Below are positions 1-8,447 of a stretch of DNA of 64,000 nt, one piece after another. The stretch is taken from positions 1 to 64,000 of the forward strand of contig NZ_AP022600.1 of the NCBI RefSeq assembly GCF_010725885.1, given 5' to 3'. The notes under the pieces were generated by a model, which worked only from the letters and a program-made list of their open reading frames with translations, made no database searches and was not told the DNA's origin. Every line of letters starts with the position of its first letter. Positions within the stretch are counted from its first letter, which is position 1. The translations under genes and the position numbers were made by a program. Origin of the DNA: Mycolicibacterium tokaiense (lineage in GTDB: Bacteria > Actinomycetota > Actinomycetes > Mycobacteriales > Mycobacteriaceae).

Positions 1-652
1 GCACCTGGACCACCTCGAGCCCGATCTCCCGGGCGGCTGCCACCGCAGCATCCTTCTGCAGCTGGCTGCCCGAGATCTGCGTTGCCACCACCGCAACACG
101 CTGCGCGCCCGACTGTTTGACCTGCAATACGCCGGCCACTGCAGCGGCGGTGTCCATGGGTGCGCCGCGGAACAACGCCTCCTCGGGCTTACCGCCGATT
201 CCGGCGTCGATGGATCCGCCGTGCACCGACGGCATCAGCGGGCCGTCGTTCTTGTCGATCTGCTGCAGCATGAAGTCGCGGTAGGAGCTGTACTCGTGTG
301 CAGGATTGAGGAGAACGTCGACATTGTTGCGCTGCAGAAGGTTTCGAGCCACCGTTGCCTCGCCGACGGTGCCGATGTCGTCGTGCACCACCTCGAACTG
401 ACGACCCAGGGGCGGATCCTCGTTGATCATGCTGATGGTGAGGTCGGTGATCGCCTCGAACGTCGGCCCCACATCGGCGAACGGGCCGGTGTAGTAGTTG
501 AGGTGGCCCACGCTGATGGGTCTGCTGTTGTCGGCGCAGGCTGCACCGTCGGAGCTGTTGGCCGCCCCGGAGGTACATCCGACGGTGGCCGCCGCCAGGG
601 ACGTCGCCGCCAGCGCCGCGCCGACCCGTCTGGTGTCGAGCAGTCGTTTCAT
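1..652 (-). CDS. ABC transporter substrate-binding lipoprotein, branched-chain amino acid/urea type (partial, 3' end outside window)
   Basis: This would be the periplasmic-side receptor of the importer encoded just upstream on the same strand. It captures a small amide, amino acid or related solute. The translated N-terminus has a basic stretch, a hydrophobic core and a lipobox ending AATVGC, so it is a lipoprotein. The mature part (SVGHLNYYTGPFADVGPTF, later VHDDIGTVGEATVARNLL) reads like a type I periplasmic binding protein of the LivK/UrtA/AmiC class. The reading frame is open to the window edge, so about 217 residues are visible and the C-terminus is missing. I chose ATG at 652. An in-frame ATG at 673 would add seven basic residues but has a poorer ribosome site. 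It is the last gene of a five-gene minus-strand operon. The ligand cannot be told from sequence. Confidence 0.85.
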   Translation of the reverse strand, partial: MKRLLDTRRVGAALAATSLAAATVGCTSGAANSSDGAACADNSRPISVGHLNYYTGPFADVGPTFEAITDLTISMINEDPPLGRQFEVVHDDIGTVGEATVARNLLQRNNVDVLLNPAHEYSSYRDFMLQQIDKNDGPLMPSVHGGSIDAGIGGKPEEALFRGAPMDTAAAVAGVLQVKQSGAQRVAVVATQISGSQLQKDAAVAAAREIGLEVVQV

Positions 653-693
653 GGTCGTCTTCTTTCTCGTCATTGAGGGTGGGGTGGTGCGAT

Positions 694-1386
694 CTAGATC
701 CGGTAGCCCTGTTTGAGTGCCGAGGTGTCGACCTGGGCGGCTTCGGTGTTGAGGAACACCCGGCCGAGCGCGAGGATCAGCGCCCGGTCGGCGACCGCCA
801 GTGCTGCGGTGGCGTTCTGCTCGGCCAGCAGCACACTGAGGTTGCGCTCCTTGTGGATCCGCTGGATGGTGGTCAACAGCTGGTCGACGTATTTGGGCGA
901 CAGGCCCGCCGTCGGCTCGTCGAGCAGGAGCAGCTTGGGATCCTGCATGAGGGCCCGCCCCACCGCCACCATCTGCGCTTCGCCGCCGGACAGCGTGCCC
1001 GCGGCTTGATCGAACCTGTCCGACACCGCCGGGAACAGCTCGAAGATCTCCTCGAGTCGCTCACTGCGCGAGCGCTTTCCGATCATCCCGCCGATGGTCA
1101 GGTTCTCGGCCACCGTGAGGTCTGGAAAGATGTTGGCTTCCTGGGGGACATAGGCCATGCCCATGGCTGCGAAGCGATGCGGCGGCACGGTGGTGACGTC
1201 GGTCCCGTCGAACACCATCGCGCCGCCGTTGAGGGGCAGCAGACGCGAGATGGTCTTCATCAGCGTGCTCTTGCCCGCCCCGTTGGCACCGAGGACCGCA
1301 AAGATCTCGTTGCCGACGGTGAACGAGACGTGGTGCAGCACCTCGACTTCGCCATAGCCGCTGCGGATGTCCGTGCACTCAAGCAT
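694..1386 (-). CDS. livF: ABC transporter ATP-binding protein, LivF/UrtE type
   Basis: This is one of the two cytoplasmic ATPases powering the branched-chain-type importer. The 230-residue protein has Walker A GANGAGKST at residues 33-41, signature LSGGE at 132-136 and Walker B LLLLDEPT at about 152-159, followed by the H-loop region. This short, single-domain form with an AEQN segment after Walker B is typical of LivF. Its ATG overlaps the 3' end of the livG-type gene by 8 nt, which indicates translational coupling. The binding lipoprotein gene follows 42 nt downstream. Substrate is unknown; the operon diverges from a molybdenum hydroxylase operon with which it shares an operator-like box. 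Confidence 0.93.
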   Translation of the reverse strand: MLECTDIRSGYGEVEVLHHVSFTVGNEIFAVLGANGAGKSTLMKTISRLLPLNGGAMVFDGTDVTTVPPHRFAAMGMAYVPQEANIFPDLTVAENLTIGGMIGKRSRSERLEEIFELFPAVSDRFDQAAGTLSGGEAQMVAVGRALMQDPKLLLLDEPTAGLSPKYVDQLLTTIQRIHKERNLSVLLAEQNATAALAVADRALILALGRVFLNTEAAQVDTSALKQGYRI

Positions 1387-2218
1387 GCGTACCTCCCAGG
1401 TACTTCTCGGCCAGCATGTCGTTGGCCCGGACCTCTTCCGGCGTGCCTTGGAGCACCACGTGCCCCTCGGCCATGAAGTGGACGTACGAGCAGCTACCCC
1501 AGATCAGATCGAGGTCGTGTTCGATGATGAGCAAGGAGAATTCACCGTCGGCAGTCTTGCGCCGCATCAGTTCCATCACCCGATCGGTGTCCTCCTGCGG
1601 CAACCCGGCGGTGGGCTCGTCCAGCAGCAGGAACGCCGGCCGCAACAGCAGGCAGCGCACGATGTCGAGCAGCTTCTTCTCACCGGCGGAGCCGGCGTGG
1701 CCGTCGGGATCGGCGAAATCGAAGTAACCCAGGTACTCGTCGATCGACGCCTGCGCCTCGCGCCGGAAGGCCCGCTCCCCGAACAACCGGAAGAATTTCT
1801 CCCGACTCGACGATGCCAGCGCCAGCAGCAGAGACTCCCGGATGGTCAGGCTGTCGAAATCCTGGATCACCTGATTGCTCTTGACCACGCCGGCACGCGC
1901 GATAGCGTCCTGCGTCATCCGGGCCAGATCCCGTTCGCCACTCCCATCACCGGCGCGGTGGTAGACGATGCGCCCCTCCGAGGCCGGAACAGCCTGTGTC
2001 ACAAGCTTCATCAGGGTGGTCTTGCCGGCGCCGTTGGGACCGATCAGACCTTCGATCGGGTGGGCCCCCAGCGCCAGGTCGGCGACGTCGACGACGGTGC
2101 GTCCGCCGTATTTCTTGCGGACACCGTGCAGGTGCAGGACCGGCTTCCGTTCGGCGGGAACGGTGGTGGGCGTCATCTCGGACTCCTCCGAAGTGGGAGC
2201 GGGGACGTGTTCGGTCAT
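1379..2218 (-). CDS. livG: ABC transporter ATP-binding protein, LivG/UrtD type
   Basis: This is the second cytoplasmic ATPase of the importer, 279 residues. It has about 25 extra residues before the ABC domain; an in-frame Met at residue 15 is an alternative start. Walker A is GPNGAGKTT at residues 60-68, Walker B is LLLDEPTAG, and the signature is the degenerate SAGEKKLLDI that LivG proteins often carry in place of LSGGQ. The D/H-loop segment IIEHDLDLIWG and the C-terminal GTPEEVRAND tail are also LivG-like. Its ATG overlaps the stop of the livM-type gene (ATGA), so the two are translated in a coupled way. Confidence 0.93.
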   Translation of the reverse strand: MTEHVPAPTSEESEMTPTTVPAERKPVLHLHGVRKKYGGRTVVDVADLALGAHPIEGLIGPNGAGKTTLMKLVTQAVPASEGRIVYHRAGDGSGERDLARMTQDAIARAGVVKSNQVIQDFDSLTIRESLLLALASSSREKFFRLFGERAFRREAQASIDEYLGYFDFADPDGHAGSAGEKKLLDIVRCLLLRPAFLLLDEPTAGLPQEDTDRVMELMRRKTADGEFSLLIIEHDLDLIWGSCSYVHFMAEGHVVLQGTPEEVRANDMLAEKYLGGTHA

Positions 2219-3129
2219 GCGGCCACCTCGGCGGGAGGACGTCCGGTGCTGCGCCGCCGCGCCCCCAGCAGTCCTGCAGGGCGGAACATGATGACCAGGA
2301 TGAGCACTAGGCCGAAGAGCATCAGCTTCATGTCCGGCAGCAGGTGCGCGTACTCACGGGGCAGCGCGACGTACTGCTCCACGATGATGTCGAACAACCC
2401 GAAGGTGAGGACGGCGCCGACGACGATGCCGAGAACCTGTTTGCGGCCACCGAGGATCAGGGCGATCCAGATGACGAAAGTGGCGTCGGCGGTGAGCAGT
2501 CGAGGTACCAGGAACTGGTTCACCGAGGCCTCCAGCCCACCGATCAGTCCCATCGCGGCGCGGGTGACGGCGAAGAAGATCACCTTGTGGCCGAAGGTGG
2601 ACTTACCCAGGCTCCGGCTCAGCGGTTCGTTGTCCTGGATGCTGAGCATGAGCCGGCCGTACGGCGTGCGACCGACCTGCCAGGCGTACCAGAGCAGACC
2701 GGCAGCCACCAGGACCAGCACCACGAGGTAGGTCATCTGCGTGAGGTCGTAGTCACCGAGATCGAACGGGAACGGCACCGTGCCCAGACCCACCACACCA
2801 CCGGTGAGCGCGGATTCCGTGGTGACCAGGTAGTAGACGATGGTCGCGAAGGCCAGCGTGGCGACCAGCACCGCCTCGCTGTCGAGGTCGAGGATGAACC
2901 ACCCCAGCACCGCGGCCACCAGGCCGGTGACGATGGAGGCGACCACCAGTGCCACACCGAAATTGAAGCCATGGTTGACCACCAGGATGGCGGTCAGGTA
3001 CATGCCGAGGCCGGAGAAGCCGACCACACCGAAGTTGACGATGCCGGTGCGCCCGAACTGCAGGTGCAGCAGCGCGCCGAGGGAGATGATCACGGCCATC
3101 GTGGAGAGCGGAAAGATCAAGGCATCCAT
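2215..3129 (-). CDS. livM: ABC transporter permease, LivM/UrtC type
   Basis: This is an integral membrane subunit forming the translocation pore with the LivH-type protein. The 304-residue protein starts MDALIFPL and contains about eight to ten hydrophobic segments plus the family motif around GRTGIVNFGVVGFSGLGMY, and the EAA-like loop LGKSTFGHKVIFFAVT. I chose ATG 3129 because AAGGAG lies 8-13 nt upstream. The same reading frame stays open for another 950 nt upstream through the livH gene, but that part is an out-of-frame shadow with arginine-rich nonsense sequence. Only 5 nt separate it from the livH stop. Confidence 0.92.
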   Translation of the reverse strand: MDALIFPLSTMAVIISLGALLHLQFGRTGIVNFGVVGFSGLGMYLTAILVVNHGFNFGVALVVASIVTGLVAAVLGWFILDLDSEAVLVATLAFATIVYYLVTTESALTGGVVGLGTVPFPFDLGDYDLTQMTYLVVLVLVAAGLLWYAWQVGRTPYGRLMLSIQDNEPLSRSLGKSTFGHKVIFFAVTRAAMGLIGGLEASVNQFLVPRLLTADATFVIWIALILGGRKQVLGIVVGAVLTFGLFDIIVEQYVALPREYAHLLPDMKLMLFGLVLILVIMFRPAGLLGARRRSTGRPPAEVAA

Positions 3130-3134
3130 GGTTG

Positions 3135-4022
3135 TCAGCTCCTTCCCGCCAGCGCCAGCAGCGAACGGCGGGAGCCCCCGCCGCTCCGGGTGGCCTTGAG
3201 GCGCAACACGACTATGAACAGGGCGAGCAGCAGCACCTGGGCGTACAGCGGCTGTGTGAGCCAGGTCAGGAAGCTGACCGCAACGCCGGCCGCGGCGCCG
3301 GCGATCAGGGCCCCGCGCACGTTGCCGATACCGCCCACGATCGCGACCATGACGATGATGAGGATGAGGTTCCACCCGATCTGGTAGTCCACAAAGGCGA
3401 AGACACCAAGGAAGATCCCGGCCAAGCCGCCGGCGACCCCGGCGATGAACCACACCAGGATCGACGCTTTCGTGGGATCGATCCCACTGGCCACGGCCAG
3501 GTCCCGGTTGCTGGCCAGGGCGCGCATCATCTGTCCGTACTTCGAGCGGTAGGTCATCAGGTAGGCCACGGTCACCATGACCACCACCAGCACCAGCGCC
3601 CAGATCTGCACGCTTGTCACACCGGTGCCCAGGATTGACAGATAGGTCTGCTCGCCGAGGTCGAACAGGTAGGTCTCCACGCCGAAGACCACCCGCAGCA
3701 AGTGTCGCAACAGGAAGGACACTCCGACCGAGAGCACGATCATCTCGACCACGCCCACTCCCCGGTTGAGGGCGGGCCGGTAGACCAACAGGTAGGTCGC
3801 GACGCTGAGCAGCCCTGCCGCGATGGCCGCGGGGATGATCGCGAGGTAAAAACCGAGGCCCAGCACTTGATTGAAGAACACCGCGAAATAGGCGCCCGAG
3901 GTGATGGTTTCGGCGAAGGCGACATTGATGAAACCGTTGAGGTAGTAGATCAGCGTAAAACCGATCGCAGCCAGCACCAGCGGCGCCGCCTCGATCAGAC
4001 CGATGAGAACCAGATCGATCAC
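3135..4022 (-). CDS. livH: ABC transporter permease, LivH/UrtB type
   Basis: This is the first gene of the minus-strand importer operon and the second membrane subunit. The 295-residue protein has about eight transmembrane segments. It carries the LivH hallmark near residues 20-45 (GFTLIYYLNGFINVAFAE, gate region) and a conserved cytoplasmic loop around residues 150-170 (RSKYGQMMRALASNRDLA). The start is GTG at 4022, preceded by GGGTGAG; the nearby ATG at 4027 is out of frame and stops at once. The promoter lies in the 0.68-kb divergent intergenic region with a CGATNATCG-type box and a CRP-like site upstream. Confidence 0.92.
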   Translation of the reverse strand: MIDLVLIGLIEAAPLVLAAIGFTLIYYLNGFINVAFAETITSGAYFAVFFNQVLGLGFYLAIIPAAIAAGLLSVATYLLVYRPALNRGVGVVEMIVLSVGVSFLLRHLLRVVFGVETYLFDLGEQTYLSILGTGVTSVQIWALVLVVVMVTVAYLMTYRSKYGQMMRALASNRDLAVASGIDPTKASILVWFIAGVAGGLAGIFLGVFAFVDYQIGWNLILIIVMVAIVGGIGNVRGALIAGAAAGVAVSFLTWLTQPLYAQVLLLALFIVVLRLKATRSGGGSRRSLLALAGRS

Positions 4023-4143
4023 GGCATCTCACCCGCGATCCGGACGGCTGTCCGCTCAGCCGGCCGCATCCGGACACGGCAGTGCGCGGGTGCCCACTGT
4101 CCCATTCTGAACCACGTCATCCACATCTCCTCGATAACCGTTA

Positions 4144-4156
4144 ATCGATAATCTGT
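4144..4156. promoter_or_regulatory. Operator-like box, copy 1 (imperfect CGATNATCG)
   Basis: The sequence ATCGATAATCTGT matches the other three boxes over ATCGATAATC, with one mismatch in the 9-bp core (CGATAATCT). A related half, TCGATAACCG, lies just before it at 4131-4140, so this may be a double site. It is about 125 nt upstream of the livH-type GTG. Confidence 0.55.
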
Positions 4157-4164
4157 AGACGTTA

Positions 4165-4178
4165 GTGAGGGCCGTCAC
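4165..4178. promoter_or_regulatory. CRP-like site GTGA-N6-TCAC in the importer promoter
   Basis: GTGAGGGCCGTCAC fits the CRP/FNR-family core GTGA-N6-TCAC, flanked by A on both sides, as in mycobacterial CRP sites. It lies 11 nt from box copy 1. An eight-base match is expected about once by chance in 64 kb, so position is what gives it weight. Confidence 0.4.
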
Positions 4179-4657
4179 AGACGTCAACCCTCAGCGATCC
4201 GACGCACACCGCCCGGCGACGCCACGGGTGCAGAACTCACACCCCTGTCAGCTGAGAACAATCGGCCGCCCCCTCGCCGGCCCCGGGGTTTCTGTCCCCC
4301 GGTGATTTCGCCCGGACCGCCGAATGGGCCCTGACCGCAGCGCCGCGCCCGGGCGTCGCCGGCGCCCCTGCGGCAGCGGCCGGACGCCGCACGCTGGTGG
4401 TGACCGAAAGCGTTCAGGCACAACAGAAACTGTGTCCCATTATGAGGGGACGGGCATGGGTGACGTCGCGGATGGCACAAAGATGTTGCTCGAACAGACC
4501 TCCCTCCGACGTGCGCGGCGCTAGGTTGACAGAGTGCGTTGGGGCGCCCGGGAGAGCGTGTGCATTTGTCGACGGCTGCGCGAAGCATCCGGCCGCAGCT
4601 TGGGCCCAGCAGTTACCCCGGTCTCTATTGACCCACGCTGTGAGCCGCCCTACCATC

Positions 4658-4673
4658 AACGATTATCGATTAC
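4658..4673. promoter_or_regulatory. Operator-like box, copy 2 (perfect CGATNATCG)
   Basis: AACGATTATCGATTAC contains the exact 9-bp palindrome CGATTATCG at 4660-4668, 37 nt before the ATG of the FAD subunit gene. The position, near where a promoter should be, suits a repressor site. The same core recurs at 15342 and 15563. Confidence 0.65.
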
Positions 4674-4704
4674 CGAATGTTCTCACTGTTGAGAAAGGTC
4701 AGGT

Positions 4705-5553
4705 ATGCCCCGCTACCACGCGCCGGCGACCATCGCTGAGGTGGTGCAGCTGCTCGGTGAGCACGGCGCGGACGCCCGCCTACTGGTCGGCGGCACCGAT
4801 CTGCTGGTCGGCGTCCGGCACGGCACGGTCAACCCCGCGGTGGTGATCGATCTCAAAACTCCCGCCGACCTCCCCGCGCCGATCGTCATCGAGGAAAGCC
4901 GCGTCCGCATCGGACCCACTCTGACGATGGCCGCACTGACAGCCGAACCGCTGATCCGTCAGGTTTACCCGGGACTGGTCGAGGCGGCCGATCTGGTCGG
5001 CTCGGTGGCGATTCGCAACCGAGCCAGCCTCATCGGGAATGTCTGCAACGCATCGCCCGCCGCCGACACCGTGCCCGCGCTGCTCCTTTACGACCCGACG
5101 GTCACCGTGCAGGGCCCCAACGGTGAGCGCACCGTCGCCTTGCGCGACTTCTACCTCGGGCCCCGGTTGACCCGCTGCGGCCCGGACGAACTGGTGGTGC
5201 GACTCGACCTGCCCCGACCGCAGACCGTCTCCGGCAGTGCGTTCCAACGGTTGACCCGGCGACGAGGAGTCGACCTGGCCAGCGTCAGCGTCGCCGCAGC
5301 GGTCGACCCCGACGGCATTGTGCGGCTCGGCATGGGCGCCGTGGGGCCTACTCCCCTGCTGAGCGAGGCGCCCGGCCTCCGGCTTGTCGACGGCACGGTC
5401 ACCGACAGCCACCTGGAACAGCTGGTCGGCCCGGCCACCCCGATCTCCGATGTCCGCGCCGAGGGGGATTACCGCGCCGCCACGCTGCGGGCGCTTGCCC
5501 GCCGCGCCATATTGACCGCCGCACACCGCCGAACCCGCAGGGAGGCATCGTGA
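4705..5553 (+). CDS. Molybdenum hydroxylase FAD-binding subunit (CoxM/XdhB-FAD family)
   Basis: This is the medium subunit of a three-part xanthine-oxidase-family enzyme. It passes electrons from the iron-sulfur subunit to its FAD and on to an acceptor. The 282-residue protein has the FAD-binding motifs LLVGGTDLLVG at about residues 31-41 and SVAIRNRASLIGNVCNASPAAD at about 101-122 (with the usual IGN and SPA elements), then the CO-dehydrogenase flavoprotein C-terminal domain. ATG 4705 follows GAGAAAGGTCAGGT. Its stop overlaps the GTG of the next gene by 4 nt. The gene order FAD, 2Fe-2S, Mo subunit is the one used by CO-dehydrogenase-like operons, but the large subunit is not a true CO dehydrogenase. 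Confidence 0.93.
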   Translation: MPRYHAPATIAEVVQLLGEHGADARLLVGGTDLLVGVRHGTVNPAVVIDLKTPADLPAPIVIEESRVRIGPTLTMAALTAEPLIRQVYPGLVEAADLVGSVAIRNRASLIGNVCNASPAADTVPALLLYDPTVTVQGPNGERTVALRDFYLGPRLTRCGPDELVVRLDLPRPQTVSGSAFQRLTRRRGVDLASVSVAAAVDPDGIVRLGMGAVGPTPLLSEAPGLRLVDGTVTDSHLEQLVGPATPISDVRAEGDYRAATLRALARRAILTAAHRRTRREAS

Positions 5554-6050
5554 CCCAGAGATCCACTGACGTCGATCTGCGTGAGACGCAGATGACGGTC
5601 AACGGGACCCCCATCAGCGTGCAGGCACCCGGGCACCGCACACTGCTCGACGCACTCCGTGACGACATCGGCCTGACCGGTACCAAGAGTTGCTGCGCCG
5701 AAGGCGAATGCGGCGCCTGCACCGTGCTGGTCGACGGACAGGCGGTGAACTCGTGCCTGATGCTGTGCGCCGAAGCGGGTGGATGCGACATCACGACAAT
5801 CGAGGGCCTCGGCCGCGGCGGCCTGAGCGATTTGCAGCAGGAGTTCCTCAATGCCGGCGCAGTGCAGTGTGGGTTCTGTATTCCCGGTCAGGTGATGTCG
5901 GCGGAGTACCTGCTGCGGACCAACCCGGACCCTTCGGCCACCGAGATCCGAGAGTCGATGTCGGGCAACCTATGTCGGTGCGCGGGTTACCAACGCATCG
6001 TGGCCGCGGTGCAGGCCACCGCCCGTCGCAGGAGCAGCAATCATGACTAG
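5550..6050 (+). CDS. Molybdenum hydroxylase [2Fe-2S] subunit (CoxS family)
   Basis: This is the small subunit carrying two [2Fe-2S] clusters that wire the molybdenum site to FAD. Of 166 residues, the N-terminal plant-type ferredoxin domain has CCAEGECGACTVLVDG at about residues 48-63 and a later Cys in VNSCLMLC. The C-terminal helical domain has CGFCIPGQ near residue 108 and CRCAGYQRI near residue 143. All eight expected cluster ligands appear present. It starts with GTG overlapping the FAD gene stop. An internal ATG (MTVNGTPISVQ) would give a shorter form of usual length, so about 15 N-terminal residues are uncertain. It overlaps the next gene by 8 nt. Confidence 0.95.
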   Translation: MTQRSTDVDLRETQMTVNGTPISVQAPGHRTLLDALRDDIGLTGTKSCCAEGECGACTVLVDGQAVNSCLMLCAEAGGCDITTIEGLGRGGLSDLQQEFLNAGAVQCGFCIPGQVMSAEYLLRTNPDPSATEIRESMSGNLCRCAGYQRIVAAVQATARRRSSNHD

Positions 6051-8352
6051 CACCGCCGATCGTCTGGACGACGTCGCGGTCGATCACGGCCGGTCCGACC
6101 TCGGCGACGTGGGGCAGTCCGTCCTGCGCTACGGGGGCCAGGACCGGGTATCCGGGGCCCAGAAGTTTCTCAGCGACCTGCGTTTCCCTGGCGCAGCCCA
6201 CGTTGTGTTGGTCACCCTGCCGGTGGGATGTGCGGAGATCCTGGCGGTCCACACCGACGCTGCCCGGCGGTTGCCCGGTGTCGTCGACATCGTGAGCGCC
6301 GCCGATCTACCCCAACCGGTTCCCCGGTTCGGGGTGTCCCACAAGGACCGGCCGGTGCTCGCAACCGGATCGACGACCTACCACGGCGAAGCCGTGGCTG
6401 CGGTGATCGCAGACTCCGTGGACCAGGCCAGAGCAGCGGCGGCGGCCGTGGAGATCGAATACCGCGAGACCACAGGTGTTTACGACCTCGACGCCGCACT
6501 GGCGCCCGGCGCCCCGGTGGTACGGCAGGCCACCCTCGACGATGGGGACGACGCCACCAACGTGCTGGAGTCCGCTGCCTACTCATGGGGGGATCTGGAC
6601 GCGGAGACCGCGCGCGCCGACGTCGTGGTGGAGAACGTCTACCGCTTCCCCATGGTCACCCACTTCCCCATCGAACCGGGCGGAGCGGTGGCGGTACCGA
6701 CCGCCGACGGCGGCCTCGACATCTACTCCCCCGTCCAGCACCCCTATCTTCTGCAGCGCACCCTGGCCTCGGTGTGGGACCTGCCGCTGAGCAAGGTCCG
6801 GGTACTCGCACCCGATCCGGGAGGCGCGTTCGGCGGTAAGCAGAACCCCAAGCACGAGCCCCTCATCGCGTTCCTCGCCATGCGCACCGGCCGCACCTGC
6901 CGTCTGGTGCTCTCGCTGGAGGAGACCTTCCAGTCGATGCGCCGCGCCGGGGCCCGCATCACCGCGCGCACCGGGTTCACCCGGGACGGACGGTTGACCT
7001 TCCATGTGATGGACTGCGACTTCCTGATCGGCGCCTACGCCGACGTCGCGCCCCGCGTGATGGCCAAGGGCAGCTACGTGGGGGCCGGCCCGTACCGCAT
7101 TCCGGCCGTGCGGGTGGACGCCCGCGCGGTACAGACCAACACCACTCCCAGCACGGCGTTTCGCGGTTTCGGCGCACCCCAGGTGGCCTGGGCCACCGAG
7201 TCGCAGCTCAACGCCGCCGCGACGCAGCTCGGCATCGACGCCCTGGAGATCCGTCGGCGCAATCTGGTCACCCAGGGCGAACCCTTCGTCCGCGGGGCCT
7301 TCCAGGCCGTCTCGGACGGCAACTGGCACGAATGCCTGGAGAAGGCGGCCGAGTTGATCGACTGGAACCGGCCGCGGCCCGCGGGCACCGGAGTGGGAAT
7401 CGCCGTGGGCATCAAACCCGGTGCCACCACCGGACTCTCGCAGAGCTTGGTGCGGTTCTTGTTCGACGGCAGCGTCATCGCTTACGCGGGCACCAGCGAC
7501 ATGGGCCAGGGTGCGCGCACCCTGTGGCAGCAGATCGTCTCCTACGAGTTGGGCGCCGACCGTGATGCCGTGCACGTCGTCAGCGGGGACACCGCCGCCG
7601 TGCCGTTCGACCTGCAGACCTCCGCCAGCCGCTCCACGGTCTTCATGGGCAATGCCGTGCTCGACGCCTGCCGCGACATCCGCCGCCGCGTTCTGGACCT
7701 GTATGCGGAGTCCACCGGTATCCCGGCCGAGCAGCTCGCCGAGGAGCCCGGCTTCCTGATCACCCCGGCCGGCCGGTTGCCGCTGGCCGAGGCCGCCCAG
7801 GCCGCCCTGGGCTCGCTGCGTGGGGAGTTCATCGGCCAGGGCACCTGCCGCCTGCGGGGCGTCAAGGGGCACCCCCTCGGCGGCGACGCCGCGTTCTACG
7901 AGTTCAACTGCACCGCAATCGAAACCGAGGTGGACTTCGAGACCGGCGAACTGTTGCTGACCAAGCACGTCACCGTCAGCGACGTCGGCACCGAACTGAA
8001 CCCGCTCCAGGTCACCTCGCAGGACGAAGGAGCGGCCATCATGGGACTGGGCCACAGCCAGATGGAACAGCTCCTGGTCGACGACCATGGCCGCATTCGC
8101 AACCTGGGCGCCCTCGACTACCGGATCCCGACATTCAACGATGTCCCGCTCGAGTTCGTCACGGGCGCAGTGGAGAACCACGACGGCCCGGGTCCCTACG
8201 GAGCCAAGGGCATCAGCGAAGGTGCGCTGCTGTGCACCGCGGGCGCCCTGGGTGGAGCTGTCGCCCAGGCGATCGGCGCCCAGATCACCGAGTTACCGCT
8301 GACCCCGGAACGGGTCTGGCGGGAGATCCACCGCTCCACGTCCGGCCTGTAA
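6043..8352 (+). CDS. Molybdenum hydroxylase large (Mo-cofactor) subunit, xanthine dehydrogenase family
   Basis: This is the catalytic subunit, which would bind molybdopterin cytosine dinucleotide and insert a water-derived oxygen into its substrate. It is 769 residues long, normal for the family. The visible motifs are GGAFGGKQ near residue 260, TAFRGFGAPQ near 370, DMGQGARTLWQQ near 486 and GAKGISEGALL near 720. The last contains the expected catalytic glutamate (about residue 725). The active-site loop is FRGFGAPQ and not the AYRCSFR loop of form I CO dehydrogenase, so I expect a purine, N-heterocycle or aldehyde substrate. No cofactor-insertion gene of the XdhC/CoxF type is seen nearby. 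It is third in the operon. Confidence 0.94.
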   Translation: MTSTADRLDDVAVDHGRSDLGDVGQSVLRYGGQDRVSGAQKFLSDLRFPGAAHVVLVTLPVGCAEILAVHTDAARRLPGVVDIVSAADLPQPVPRFGVSHKDRPVLATGSTTYHGEAVAAVIADSVDQARAAAAAVEIEYRETTGVYDLDAALAPGAPVVRQATLDDGDDATNVLESAAYSWGDLDAETARADVVVENVYRFPMVTHFPIEPGGAVAVPTADGGLDIYSPVQHPYLLQRTLASVWDLPLSKVRVLAPDPGGAFGGKQNPKHEPLIAFLAMRTGRTCRLVLSLEETFQSMRRAGARITARTGFTRDGRLTFHVMDCDFLIGAYADVAPRVMAKGSYVGAGPYRIPAVRVDARAVQTNTTPSTAFRGFGAPQVAWATESQLNAAATQLGIDALEIRRRNLVTQGEPFVRGAFQAVSDGNWHECLEKAAELIDWNRPRPAGTGVGIAVGIKPGATTGLSQSLVRFLFDGSVIAYAGTSDMGQGARTLWQQIVSYELGADRDAVHVVSGDTAAVPFDLQTSASRSTVFMGNAVLDACRDIRRRVLDLYAESTGIPAEQLAEEPGFLITPAGRLPLAEAAQAALGSLRGEFIGQGTCRLRGVKGHPLGGDAAFYEFNCTAIETEVDFETGELLLTKHVTVSDVGTELNPLQVTSQDEGAAIMGLGHSQMEQLLVDDHGRIRNLGALDYRIPTFNDVPLEFVTGAVENHDGPGPYGAKGISEGALLCTAGALGGAVAQAIGAQITELPLTPERVWREIHRSTSGL

Positions 8353-8447
8353 CCGCCCACAACCGAACACACCCTGCGCCGCCGATCCGGGCGGTGCGGC
8401 GATGACACACACACCGACGCACCACCCCACCGATGAGGAGAATGGAC

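Larger units (their letters stand above)
4023..4704. promoter_or_regulatory. Divergent promoter region between the importer operon and the molybdenum hydroxylase operon
   Basis: This 682-nt stretch has no convincing gene; the short frames in it have arginine-rich, shadow-like translations. It holds two copies of a CGATNATCG-type box, one near each end (4146-4154 imperfect; 4660-4668 perfect), each about 40-125 nt from the start codon it faces. A CRP-like GTGA-N6-TCAC site is at 4165-4178. A small inverted repeat GTCCC-N8-GGGAC is at 4434-4451. The boxes suggest that both operons are controlled together. Confidence 0.7.

Noticed and set aside
3130..4077. Extension of the LivM-type frame to 620 codons
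   Set aside because: The extra N-terminal part is an arginine-rich frame-shifted shadow of the livH gene. LivM begins at ATG 3129 with a good ribosome site.
4473..4489. TGGCAC...TTGC resembling a sigma-54 promoter
   Set aside because: The spacing between the GG and GC elements is 12 and not 10 nt, and mycobacteria have no sigma-54.
4184..4659. Several 60-150-codon frames in the importer/Mo hydroxylase intergenic region
   Set aside because: Frames on both strands overlap one another, have no ribosome sites, and translate to basic low-quality sequence. I treat the region as regulatory.
6043..8352. Naming the large subunit carbon monoxide dehydrogenase
   Set aside because: The AYRCSFR loop of form I CoxL is absent; the loop is FRGFGAPQ.
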